Made by a program: the position numbers and the translations under genes. A stretch of 64,000 bases of DNA from Asticcacaulis sp. ZE23SCel15. Lineage in GTDB: Bacteria > Pseudomonadota > Alphaproteobacteria > Caulobacterales > Caulobacteraceae. Positions 49,724 to 57,380 of the stretch are shown piece after piece. Below the pieces are notes generated by a model. The model saw only the letters and a list, made by a program, of their open reading frames with translations, ran no database searches and had not been told where the DNA came from. The stretch's first letter is position 1. Every line of letters begins with the position of its first letter. The stretch is from positions 1,597,001-1,661,000 of the forward strand of contig NZ_CP130044.1 of the NCBI RefSeq assembly GCF_030505395.1, given 5' to 3'.

Positions 49724-51519
49724 TTCGGGGTTTCAGTTATAATTCCGGCCTCGGCCTCCGCTTTACGGCGGCGGCTGAGGTAGTCCGCCCCGCCGTAGAA
49801 GATGCGCTTACCGGCATCAAGCCCGCCGGTCAGTTCAATCTCAAAGCGCATTTCATCGCGTTCCCGCACCGTGCGCTCCATTTCAGATATGGCCTCGTCA
49901 TCTTCGCCCAGGGTTTCCAGCGCTTTTGCGCCCAGAACCAGCGCGGATTCAAAGGTATCGCGGACCTGATAATCGACCCCGGCGGCGACCAGCTTGAGCG
50001 CCTGATAGCGATCAAAGGCACGGGTTAGGACGGGGATCAGCGGAAACTCCGCCTTGATAAGCTCGACAATTTTTAAGGTCTCATCAGGCTTATCGACGCA
50101 GACCAGTATGGCCTGGGCATGATGGGCGCCCGCGGCATGTAGGATATCGAGACGGGCTCCGTCACCGTAATAGACCTTGAAGCCATATTCACCGGCCCTG
50201 CGGATCATTTCGACATCATTATCGATGGTTGAAACCTTATATCCGGCGGCCATGACCATCTGGCTGGCGACCTGTCCGACGCGGCCAAAGCCGATAATCA
50301 GGACATGGCCTTCGTTGTCCTGCGGGGCATCCAGACCATCGGTATCTTCGATGGCCTTGGGCATGATATATTTCAAGCCGATGATGGTAAGTGGCGTCAG
50401 CACCATCGACAGGATAACGATAGCGGTCAGTATGGCGTTTTGCTCATCCGTAATGATCCCGGCAGACGTCGCCGCCGCATAGAGCACAAAGGCAAATTCC
50501 CCGCCCTGCGCCATGAAGACCGCGCGTTCCAGCGCCTGACCGTGGTTGGATTTCATAAGGCGCGCCACCGCATAGATGGCACCGGCCTTTACGATCATGT
50601 AGGCGGCGACATAAAAGGCAATCATCTGCCAGTTGGCGGCGACGATATTAAGATCAAGCGACATGCCGACCGCTAGAAAAAACAGCCCTAGCAAAATGCC
50701 TCTGAACGGTTCGATATCGGCCTCTAGCTGGTGGCGGAAATGCGATTCCGACAAAAGCACACCGGCCAGAAACGCCCCCATAGCCATAGACAATCCGCCC
50801 AACTGCATGACGTAAGCTGATCCCAACACGACCAGCAGGGCCGCGGCGGTCATAACTTCACGCGCCTGTGCATTAGCGAGCAGGGCAAACATGGGATTGA
50901 GCAGATACCGCCCCGCCACAAACAGGCCGATCAGGCAGCCAAGCCCTATCCCGATCGCTGCCCAGTCTATGCCGCCCGCATGACCTGGCACGACCGGCGC
51001 CAGAAAGGTCACCAGAATAAGCAGAGGCACGATGGCGAGGTCTTCGAGCAGCAGGATAGAGACCATCTTCTGGCCCGCCGGTTCATTGATGGTTTTGCGC
51101 TCCTGCAACAACTGCATGACGATAGCGGTCGAGGTCAGCACAAAACCGGCCCCAGCCACAAAGGAGGCGGCGATCGGAAAGCCGGTGGCGACGCCGATCG
51201 CCGTCAGCAGCAGGGCGCACAGGCCCACCTGCGCCACGCCCAATCCAAATATCTCGCCCCTCAGCGCCCACAATCTGGCGGGCCGCATCTCAAGCCCGAT
51301 GATGAACAGGAACATCACCACGCCCAGTTCCGCGACATGCAGGGCCGTGGCCGGTTCTGAAATGATCTTAAGGCCAAACGGGCCGATCAGTATGCCCGCC
51401 GCCAGATAGCCCAGCACCGAGCCGAGCCCCAGCCGTTTAAACAACGGCACGGCGATGACGCCTGCCCCTAACAAGGCGACTACCGGTAACAGGTCAACAG
51501 CGTGCGCGGCTTCGGACAT
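49720..51519 (-). CDS. Kef-type monovalent cation:proton antiporter (CPA2)
   Basis: A 599-residue protein with about 12 predicted helices (from LLPVVALLGAGVIAVPLF to LTPLTIIGLKYIM), then a TrkA-N/RCK domain with a nucleotide-binding loop (HVLIIGFGRVGQVASQ). The segments VLGYLAAGILIGPFGL, IIGLEMRPARLW and LLEDLAIVPLL are those of KefB/KefC. It would exchange potassium for protons across the inner membrane, gated through the RCK domain. Glutathione control as in E. coli cannot be told from this sequence. Confidence 0.92.
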   Translation of the reverse strand: MSEAAHAVDLLPVVALLGAGVIAVPLFKRLGLGSVLGYLAAGILIGPFGLKIISEPATALHVAELGVVMFLFIIGLEMRPARLWALRGEIFGLGVAQVGLCALLLTAIGVATGFPIAASFVAGAGFVLTSTAIVMQLLQERKTINEPAGQKMVSILLLEDLAIVPLLILVTFLAPVVPGHAGGIDWAAIGIGLGCLIGLFVAGRYLLNPMFALLANAQAREVMTAAALLVVLGSAYVMQLGGLSMAMGAFLAGVLLSESHFRHQLEADIEPFRGILLGLFFLAVGMSLDLNIVAANWQMIAFYVAAYMIVKAGAIYAVARLMKSNHGQALERAVFMAQGGEFAFVLYAAATSAGIITDEQNAILTAIVILSMVLTPLTIIGLKYIMPKAIEDTDGLDAPQDNEGHVLIIGFGRVGQVASQMVMAAGYKVSTIDNDVEMIRRAGEYGFKVYYGDGARLDILHAAGAHHAQAILVCVDKPDETLKIVELIKAEFPLIPVLTRAFDRYQALKLVAAGVDYQVRDTFESALVLGAKALETLGEDDEAISEMERTVRERDEMRFEIELTGGLDAGKRIFYGGADYLSRRRKAEAEAGIITETPN

Positions 51520-51594
51520 GTCAAACTCCCCTGATTAGTGCGGTCACATCAGACGGGAATTGGCCGGACATGCCAAGGTTTAATTTGCTATGGC

Positions 51595-53070
51595 TTACTT
51601 GAATTGGGGGCGATTCCAGATGTGCATGACCGCATAGGCCCGCCACGGCCGCCAGTTTTGCGAGGCCGCTTCCGCCTGTTTCGGTGTCAGGCGTTTAGGC
51701 AGGTCGCGACTGAGATTGTTGAGGACGGCGATGTCCTCCTTGGGGAAGGCGTCCGGCCATCTTAAGGCGCGCATGGCGATGTAATGGGCCGTCCATGGGC
51801 CGATGCCGGGGATGGTGGTGAGCTGTGCCACGACCGTTTCCGGCTTGATGCCAGCCTCCAGACTGAGTTCGCCGGAGGATACCTTTTGAGCGATCGCAAT
51901 CATGCTTTTGGCGCGGCTGCTGATAATGCCTAAGCGGGCAATGTCATCGACCGTGGCGGCAGCGATCCGTTCCGGGCGCGGACTAAGGCGCGTCAGGCCC
52001 TCAATAGGGGTGGTAACCGGCGCACCGAAGGCTTCGGCAAAGCGGCAGGACAATGTTGTGGCGGCTTTTACGGTAACTTGCTGGCCCAATATGGCGCGCA
52101 TCGTCATTTCAAAGCCATCGAAAGCACCGGGTACGCGCTGGCCGGGGTTAGCCTCGACCCACGCTTTGAGTAAGGCGTCTTCCGACAGGCGGGCGGCAAT
52201 AATATCGGGGCGGGCCTGAAGGTCGAACAGGTTTTTTAACCGTCCCAAAAGCGCGGGCAGGACAGGCAAAAGGCTGGGGGCAATATCAACGGTCAGGGCG
52301 TTTTTGTGCGCAGCATTTTGCACCCGCACCCAGCCGGTGTGGCCGCCCAGCTCAATCGTGCGAGCGTAAGAATGGTCCGTCACTAAGTCGACGCCGGTCA
52401 TGACACGGCCCTTCAGAAAGGCCAGTAGGCCCTCCCAGTCATAGGGCGGGCGGTAGCTCAGTTGCAGCGACAGACTATCTGAATCCGCAGAACTGGCCGA
52501 ATCCGAAGACCCGGCGGTTTTGCGCAAGGCCGAAGGGGTCAGGGCATAGTGTTTCTGAAACGCGTCATTGAATTGGCGCAGGCTGGAAAATCCGCTGGCA
52601 AAGGCAATCTCGGTCACCGGTAACCGTGTTTCGGTCAGCAACTGCTTGGCCAGCAGCAGCCGCCGCGTCTGGATCAGTTCGATTGGGGACACCCCCAGTT
52701 CCGCCTGCACAATGCGCCGAATTTGACGGGCGCTCAGGTCGAACTGATCGGCGATGTCTTCAAGTCCGCTGTCGCCCGCGATAGTGCCTTCTTCGAGGCG
52801 GTGGGCAATCAGGCTGGCGATGCGTCCGGCGTCATCGATGGGGGCCAAACCCGGTGCCAGTTCGGGGCGGCAACGCAGACAGGGCCGGAACGCGGCTTTT
52901 TCGGCGGCTTCGGCGCTGTCAAAAAAGCGGCAATTATCGGGCTTGGGCTTTTTGGCCGGACATATCGGACGGCAGTAGATGCCGGTCGAGGTCACGCCCA
53001 TGAAGAACACGCCGTCAAAGCGCACGTCGCGGGCCAGTGAGGCGTTGTAATAGGTATCTTCGCGGGTCAT
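51595..53070 (-). CDS. alkA: Ada-type regulator fused to AlkA 3-methyladenine DNA glycosylase
   Basis: A 491-residue fusion. The N-terminal Ada zinc domain has the four cysteines (YCRPICPA, PDNC omitted second set, PCLRCRPE); the methyl-accepting cysteine is in TGIYCRP. An AraC-type helix-turn-helix follows (about 90-180; ISLIAHRL-like to LRQFNDAFQKHYALTPSALRK). Then come the AlkA N-terminal domain and the HhH-GPD glycosylase core with IPGIGPWTAHYIAMRALRWPDAFP, whose aspartate is catalytic. The start at 53070 matches the Ada domain; a longer frame to 53346 runs through the inverted-repeat element. It would sense methyl-phosphotriesters and cut out alkylated bases. Confidence 0.93.
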   Translation of the reverse strand: MTREDTYYNASLARDVRFDGVFFMGVTSTGIYCRPICPAKKPKPDNCRFFDSAEAAEKAAFRPCLRCRPELAPGLAPIDDAGRIASLIAHRLEEGTIAGDSGLEDIADQFDLSARQIRRIVQAELGVSPIELIQTRRLLLAKQLLTETRLPVTEIAFASGFSSLRQFNDAFQKHYALTPSALRKTAGSSDSASSADSDSLSLQLSYRPPYDWEGLLAFLKGRVMTGVDLVTDHSYARTIELGGHTGWVRVQNAAHKNALTVDIAPSLLPVLPALLGRLKNLFDLQARPDIIAARLSEDALLKAWVEANPGQRVPGAFDGFEMTMRAILGQQVTVKAATTLSCRFAEAFGAPVTTPIEGLTRLSPRPERIAAATVDDIARLGIISSRAKSMIAIAQKVSSGELSLEAGIKPETVVAQLTTIPGIGPWTAHYIAMRALRWPDAFPKEDIAVLNNLSRDLPKRLTPKQAEAASQNWRPWRAYAVMHIWNRPQFK

Positions 53071-53101
53071 GGGGAAAAGACTAGCATGTTTTGGCGTGCG
53101 T

Positions 53102-53256
53102 ACCGGCCATTTTCGGACACTATATTTACGCTCATGCGCCGCGAGGCTCGTCGCAGGGGCGACGGCGGGCGGTCGCCCTTGCCAAGCCAAAGATTGGCTT
53201 GGAGGTATAATTTCACACATGGGAGAACGTAAATATAATGTCCGAAAATGGCCGGT
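53102..53256. repeat. MITE-like inverted-repeat element between alkA and ogt
   Basis: Terminal arms at 53102-53130 and 53228-53256 match at 28 of 29 positions (starting ACCGGCCATTTTCGGACA). The inside holds GGGCGAC...GTCGCCC (53157-53177) and AAGCCAA..TTGGCTT (53184-53200), so the transcript would be highly folded. No target-site duplication was found. Confidence 0.8.
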
Positions 53257-53291
53257 GTCAGAATTCATTATTCGCCATAATCGACCTCTGA

Positions 53292-53297
53292 TATAAT
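53292..53297 (+). promoter_or_regulatory. Candidate -10 box (TATAAT) of ogt
   Basis: A perfect -10 hexamer 17 bp before the ogt ATG; a start near 53304 would leave a short leader with GGAG. The -35 region is weak (around 53269-53274), as expected for a promoter needing an activator such as Ada. Confidence 0.5.
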
Positions 53298-53314
53298 CCT
53301 GCCCGGAGGCGCTT

Positions 53315-53848
53315 ATGCCCAAAAGTTCACCACCTGCCGAAACCATCCATTATGCCACAGGCCCGTCCAGTCTGGGGTCGGTGCTGGTTGCCCAAAGCAC
53401 AGCCGGTCTGTGCAGCCTGATGATCGATGACGATCCGAAAGCCTTGCGGGATCAGTTGGCCCTCAGATTTCCCGATGCGGAACTGATCGAAGACGTACCT
53501 GGGCTTAGATCCGTTCTGGCACAAGCCATCGCCCTGATCGATGCGCCCGATGCGGCTTATGACGGGCCACTCGATCTGCGCGGCACGGCGTTTCAGCAAA
53601 GCGTGTGGCAGGCCCTGATGACGGTGCCTGCGGGCCAGACCCTGACCTATTCCGAATTGGCGCAGCGTGTCGGCAACCCCAAGGCCGTGCGCGCGGTCGC
53701 CGCCGCCTGTGGTGCCAATCGCATCGCCGTCGTCATCCCCTGCCACCGCATCATTGGCCGCAAAGGATCGCTTACCGGTTATCGCTGGGGGGTTAAGCGT
53801 AAACAAGCCCTGCTGCAACGTGAGGAGAGAGGTCATGGACACGCTTGA
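53315..53848 (+). CDS. ogt: Methylated-DNA-[protein]-cysteine S-methyltransferase
   Basis: Suicide repair enzyme that takes the methyl group from O6-methylguanine. The 177-residue protein has a short N-terminal domain and the conserved C-terminal domain, with LTYSELAQRVGNPKAVRAV (DNA-binding helices) and the acceptor cysteine in VVIPCHRIIGRKGSLTGYRWG. It equals the part of E. coli Ada that the upstream fusion lacks: here the sensing and methyltransferase activities are in separate divergent genes. It overlaps the next gene by 14 bp. Confidence 0.95.
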   Translation: MPKSSPPAETIHYATGPSSLGSVLVAQSTAGLCSLMIDDDPKALRDQLALRFPDAELIEDVPGLRSVLAQAIALIDAPDAAYDGPLDLRGTAFQQSVWQALMTVPAGQTLTYSELAQRVGNPKAVRAVAAACGANRIAVVIPCHRIIGRKGSLTGYRWGVKRKQALLQREERGHGHA

Positions 53849-54560
53849 TCTTTCCATAATGCGCGACAATCCGCGTCTGGCCGATACACCGCGTCTGATG
53901 CGGGAACTGGACGCGCAGGGCTGGGGCCTGCTGCCGGGCCTGATCAGTGCCGAAGATTGCGCTGATCTCAAAAACCTGTGGGCGGCCGATCCGGCGTTTC
54001 GCAGCCACATCCATATGGCACGCCACGGCTTCGGCAAGGGCGAGTATAAATACTTCACCTATCCCCTGCCGCCGCTGATCTCGAACCTGCGTCATGAGCT
54101 TTATGAAATGCTGGCCCCCCTCGCTAATCGCTGGAATGCCTATATGGATATCGCCACGCGCTATCCTTTGCGTCTTGATGAGTTTCTGGCGCGCTGCCAT
54201 GACGCAGGGCAGGGGCGGCCAACCCCGTTGCTGCTGCGCTATCATGACGGTGATTATAACTGCCTGCATCAGGATCTGTACGGAGAGCATGTCTTTCCGT
54301 TGCAGGTGGTTGTGTTGCTGTCGGAGCCGGATGAGGATTTCACCGGCGGGGAGCTGGTGCTGACCGAACAGAGGCCGCGCATGCAGTCGCGGACTGAGGT
54401 TGTGCCACTGCATCGGGGCGACGGCGCGGTTATCGCCGTACATCACCGGCCGGTCAGGGGGACGCGCGGCCCTTACCGCGTCACCATGCGCCACGGCGTC
54501 AGCCCGATCCGGTCGGGGGAGCGCTTTGCCGCCGGTATCATTTTCCACGATGCGGCCTGA
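53835..54560 (+). CDS. 2OG-Fe(II) oxygenase of the alkylation-repair cluster
   Basis: About 241 residues. The iron triad can be read as His-X-Asp in NCLHQDLYGEHVFPLQ and a distal histidine in TMRHGVSPI; the following arginine in SGERFAAGIIFHDA would bind 2-oxoglutarate. It is not AlkB, whose gene is next. Similar proteins stand in ada operons of other alphaproteobacteria; the substrate is unknown. The ATG at 53835 has GGAGAGAGG before it and overlaps ogt; the longer open frame from 53667 is inside ogt. Its stop is directly followed by the alkB ATG. Confidence 0.85.
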   Translation: MDTLDLSIMRDNPRLADTPRLMRELDAQGWGLLPGLISAEDCADLKNLWAADPAFRSHIHMARHGFGKGEYKYFTYPLPPLISNLRHELYEMLAPLANRWNAYMDIATRYPLRLDEFLARCHDAGQGRPTPLLLRYHDGDYNCLHQDLYGEHVFPLQVVVLLSEPDEDFTGGELVLTEQRPRMQSRTEVVPLHRGDGAVIAVHHRPVRGTRGPYRVTMRHGVSPIRSGERFAAGIIFHDAA

Positions 54561-55205
54561 ATGGCGGATACTCTGGATTTATTTGGGCAGAGTGGCCCGC
54601 AAGCCCTAAGCGACGGCGCGGTGCTGATGCGCGGATTTGCTCTGGCGCAGGCCGATGCCCTGATCGCCGGCATTGACACCGCGGCCGCACAGGCTCCGTT
54701 TCGCCGCCTGATGACACCGGGGGGCAAGCCGATGTCGGCCGCCATGACCAATTGCGGGGCTGCGGGCTGGGTGTCTGACCGGCGCGGATATCGCTATGAG
54801 GCCTGCGATCCGCAGACCGGCAGGCCGTGGCCTGAGATGTCGCACGGGTTTCGTGATCTGGCGGGAGGGGCGGCGCAGGCGGCGGGGTTTGAGGGGTTCA
54901 ATCCGGACGCCTGCATGATCAATCTCTATGAACCGGGGGCGCGTATGTCGCTGCATCAGGACCGCGATGAAACCGATCTCAGCCAGCCGATCGTTTCGGT
55001 ATCTCTGGGCCTTGAGGCAGTATTTTTGTGGGGCGGTGTGGCGCGGGCTGATCCGACACAAAAGATCATCTTGCGGCATGGCGATGTGGTGGTGTTCGGT
55101 GGGGCGTCTCGGCTCAGGTTTCATGGCATCGCCCCGCTGAAACCCGGTCGCTGTCCGGGCATCGGCGCGCGACGGTACAACCTGACCTTTCGGCGGGCTA
55201 TTTAA
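54561..55205 (+). CDS. alkB: AlkB-type DNA dioxygenase
   Basis: Removes methyl groups from 1-methyladenine and 3-methylcytosine by oxidation with 2-oxoglutarate and iron. The 214-residue protein has the substrate-lid region (SAAMTNCGAAGWVSD and RRGYRYEA), the His-X-Asp in SLHQDRDE (about residue 131), the distal histidine in RFHGIAP and the 2OG arginine in GARRYNLTFRR. These match E. coli AlkB closely. It is the last gene of the ogt-oxygenase-alkB unit and overlaps the end of the luxR-type gene by 8 bp tail to tail. Confidence 0.95.
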   Translation: MADTLDLFGQSGPQALSDGAVLMRGFALAQADALIAGIDTAAAQAPFRRLMTPGGKPMSAAMTNCGAAGWVSDRRGYRYEACDPQTGRPWPEMSHGFRDLAGGAAQAAGFEGFNPDACMINLYEPGARMSLHQDRDETDLSQPIVSVSLGLEAVFLWGGVARADPTQKIILRHGDVVVFGGASRLRFHGIAPLKPGRCPGIGARRYNLTFRRAI

Positions 55206-55953
55206 GAATACCGGCCCCGACGCCGTAAATAGCGGCGGCCACCCGGTCGGTGACATTCAGCTTGGCATAGATCCGGCGCATGTGAGTATCGATGGTGTGG
55301 GTCGAGACCTCAAGGATGTTGGCGATGACGCTGTTGGACTTTCCCCGCGCCACCCAACTGAGGATTTCGACCTCACGCGGCGACAGGTCGGCCTGCTTTG
55401 ACTGGCTTTGCAGGATGATGTCGCAGTAGCGTAAGTGCGCCCCCTGAAAGATGATCTGCAATTCCTGCCGTAAAACTGCAGGGATAGCCATTTTGATTTC
55501 AGGCAGTCCGACCGAACACAGAGCGCGCCGCCCCATCGGCCCATAAAGTGGAAACGCCAGACCGTCACCCACATTATAAGCCAGATAATTCGTCACATAC
55601 TTACGGATTTCCGGTGATGTCGTGGTATCGCGCAGGTCTTCGTTCATAATCTCAGACCAGCAGAATGGGGTTATGGCGGTGCGCGCATACTCCATAACCG
55701 GCGAGATGCTGATGTAATCATTTTCAATGAAGTGCGCGACCCAGTCCTGCGCGAAGCCTTCAGAGGCGATCAGGGGCTTTTCCTGATCAAGCGCACCCAG
55801 CGGGGGGATATGCATGTAGGTCAGGCTGGTGAAGCCCTTGTGGGCGCGAAACTGATTGAGTAACGCCCATATGTCATCGAAATTTTCGGCATGGTGAATC
55901 CGGTCCAGATAGTCCTGAAGACCCGGTTCATCACTCTTTGTTGCCCGGCCCAT
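55198..55953 (-). CDS. LuxR-type regulator with autoinducer-binding-like domain (orphan)
   Basis: A 251-residue protein with an N-terminal autoinducer-binding-like domain (about 20-165; includes GFTSLTYMH, DYISISPVMEYA and GDGLAFPLYGPMGRRA) and a C-terminal LuxR helix-turn-helix (LSPREVEILSWVARGKSNSVIANILEVS to IYAKLNVTDRVAA). This is the architecture of acyl-homoserine-lactone receptors. No LuxI-type synthase is in the window, so it may be a solo receptor that reads signals made elsewhere or by other cells. GGGAG precedes the ATG at 55953. Ligand identity cannot be told from sequence. Confidence 0.87.
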   Translation of the reverse strand: MGRATKSDEPGLQDYLDRIHHAENFDDIWALLNQFRAHKGFTSLTYMHIPPLGALDQEKPLIASEGFAQDWVAHFIENDYISISPVMEYARTAITPFCWSEIMNEDLRDTTTSPEIRKYVTNYLAYNVGDGLAFPLYGPMGRRALCSVGLPEIKMAIPAVLRQELQIIFQGAHLRYCDIILQSQSKQADLSPREVEILSWVARGKSNSVIANILEVSTHTIDTHMRRIYAKLNVTDRVAAAIYGVGAGILK

Positions 55954-56114
55954 GACTCCCGCCCCATGTTTCGGTCACGCGCTATCGGGATTCGATTGGC
56001 GTCGAACCCTGTCTAGCCCATGCGGGCGGCGGACACCACATCAAAACAAGACTATCCCTTTCAAGACAGCGTTATCAGCGGTGGAATGTATTCGGCTCCG
56101 GTTATCCGGCCAAG

Positions 56115-56540
56115 TTACCCGGCCAGAGCCAGACCGTCCGTGCGGCCAAACAGCATGTCGGGGATAAGCCGGCATAAGGCGTTGGCGCTCAGCGGACGGT
56201 GGAGGAAATGATCGCAGCCAGCATCAAACAGACGCTGGATGATCTGACGCGACGGATCGGTTGTGGTCACAAGCGCCCTCGGTTTGACCTCAAGGCCGCT
56301 CATCCAGTCGAGGAGTCCCAGAGCATTGATCCGCGACGGCTGATGGTCGATCAGCACGGCACCATACGATTCGCCAGCCAGTAAGGCCTTGGCTTCGGTT
56401 TCGGAGCGGGCAATATCGAAATCTGCCCCAAGGGCTGTCATCATATAGCGCACGAACACCAGATTGGCGTCGCAGTCATCAATGATCAGCAGTCGTGGAA
56501 GAGGGGCAGTGGTCACAGCCGTAATCCTTATGGGGAACAA
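56115..56540 (-). CDS. Single-domain response regulator-like protein (divergent)
   Basis: A 141-residue receiver domain without an output domain. The acidic pair is in LLIIDDCDA, the phospho-acceptor aspartate in AVLIDHQPS and the switch threonine region in ALVTTTDPS. At the usual K-P motif the sequence is FLHRPLS, with arginine in place of the invariant lysine, so switching may differ from normal. No histidine kinase is beside it. The first ten residues are less conserved, and a later start is possible. Confidence 0.78.
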   Translation of the reverse strand: MFPIRITAVTTAPLPRLLIIDDCDANLVFVRYMMTALGADFDIARSETEAKALLAGESYGAVLIDHQPSRINALGLLDWMSGLEVKPRALVTTTDPSRQIIQRLFDAGCDHFLHRPLSANALCRLIPDMLFGRTDGLALAG

Positions 56541-56859
56541 AAGGTACGCTTGAACTGATCGTGATGTATTCCAGAAAAATTAGCGGTTTTTATGGAAAGC
56601 CTGCACGCGATAAACAACATCCGTTGCACGGGGCCATGTACTCAGGGGGGGAGCGGTACATTGACCCCGCACAGGAACAAAGAAAAACGCCCTTTGCTCC
56701 ATCAGAGACGCGCACTCATAACGCCTCAAACCGGATGCTCGCTTTATGAGGGAATTATCCGTGAACGTCATGTCACGTAGTTACGGGACAGGGAATTGTT
56801 AAAGCATTTTTAACCGGTTACGCGGGCTGTGGTATGATGTTAAATATGTCGCGCGTGTG
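56541..56859. other. Non-coding stretch upstream of the thioesterase gene
   Basis: No convincing gene was seen. The short open frames on both strands here lack ribosome sites and family character. There is a G7 run near 56646 and a weak hairpin GTTAAA...TTTTAAC (56798-56814). It probably holds the promoter of the response-regulator gene. Confidence 0.4.
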
Positions 56860-56877
56860 AATGTATACGGTATATCG
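56860..56877. promoter_or_regulatory. AATGTATACGGTATATCG site upstream of the thioesterase
   Basis: Shares TGTATACGGTATA with the site at 36544-36560. It lies about 105 bp before the thioesterase start and far from the glycan locus. It may tie this gene to the same regulator, or be chance. Confidence 0.45.
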
Positions 56878-56981
56878 CAGATAAGGTTTTGTTTTTATGA
56901 GTATCTTGCCCTCAAGGTATGTGCTCGCTATTTTGGCCAATCACTGGGTAAACTATGGTTTGTCCTTTACCGGAGACAGGT

Positions 56982-57380
56982 ATGACCACTCACGACGCCG
57001 CACCGTTTGTTATCGAAATGAAGGTGCGTGATTCGGAATGTGACGCCCAAGGGGTGGTCAATAACGCCAATTATCTGGTCTATTGCGAACATGCCCGTCA
57101 TGAATTTCTGGAGGCGCACGGGGTGCATTTCAAGGATCTGGTGGCGCGTCAGATATTTCTGATGGTGGCGCACATGGATCTGACGTTTCTGTCGCCACTC
57201 ACCGGCGGGGAGCGGTTTGAAGTAGCCTCAACCGTTCAGCGCCACGGCCCGCGGGCACGGTTTGAGCACATCATCACGCGGCTGCCGGAACGAACCGTGT
57301 GTCTCAAAGCCCATGTCGATGTCATCTGCAAGATCGATGGCAAGCTTACGCGCGGAACATTTTTTGAGGCGTTTGGCTGA
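56982..57380 (+). CDS. Acyl-CoA thioesterase of the 4-hydroxybenzoyl-CoA / YbgC hotdog type
   Basis: A 132-residue hotdog-fold protein. The catalytic-loop pattern RDSECDAQGVVNNANYLVYCEHARHEFLE matches the YbgC/4HBT family, except that the usual D-x-x-G-H-V-N appears as D-A-Q-G-V-V-N, which keeps the aspartate. The ATG at 56982 has GGAG upstream; a frame from 56955 lacks one. Its last 35 bp overlap the 3' end of the GGDEF-EAL gene on the other strand. It presumably cleaves an acyl-CoA in the cytoplasm; the substrate is unknown. Confidence 0.85.
   Translation: MTTHDAAPFVIEMKVRDSECDAQGVVNNANYLVYCEHARHEFLEAHGVHFKDLVARQIFLMVAHMDLTFLSPLTGGERFEVASTVQRHGPRARFEHIITRLPERTVCLKAHVDVICKIDGKLTRGTFFEAFG

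Noticed and set aside
53070-53346. Longer N-terminus for the Ada-AlkA fusion
   Set aside because: It would translate the inverted-repeat element; the Ada domain begins properly at 53070.
56559-56780. Short open frames on both strands before the thioesterase
   Set aside because: They overlap each other, lack ribosome sites and have no recognisable sequence.
56897-57028. 43-codon frame (MSILPSRY...) just upstream of and overlapping the thioesterase
   Set aside because: No ribosome site and no membrane or family character; it could be a leader ORF but evidence is too thin.
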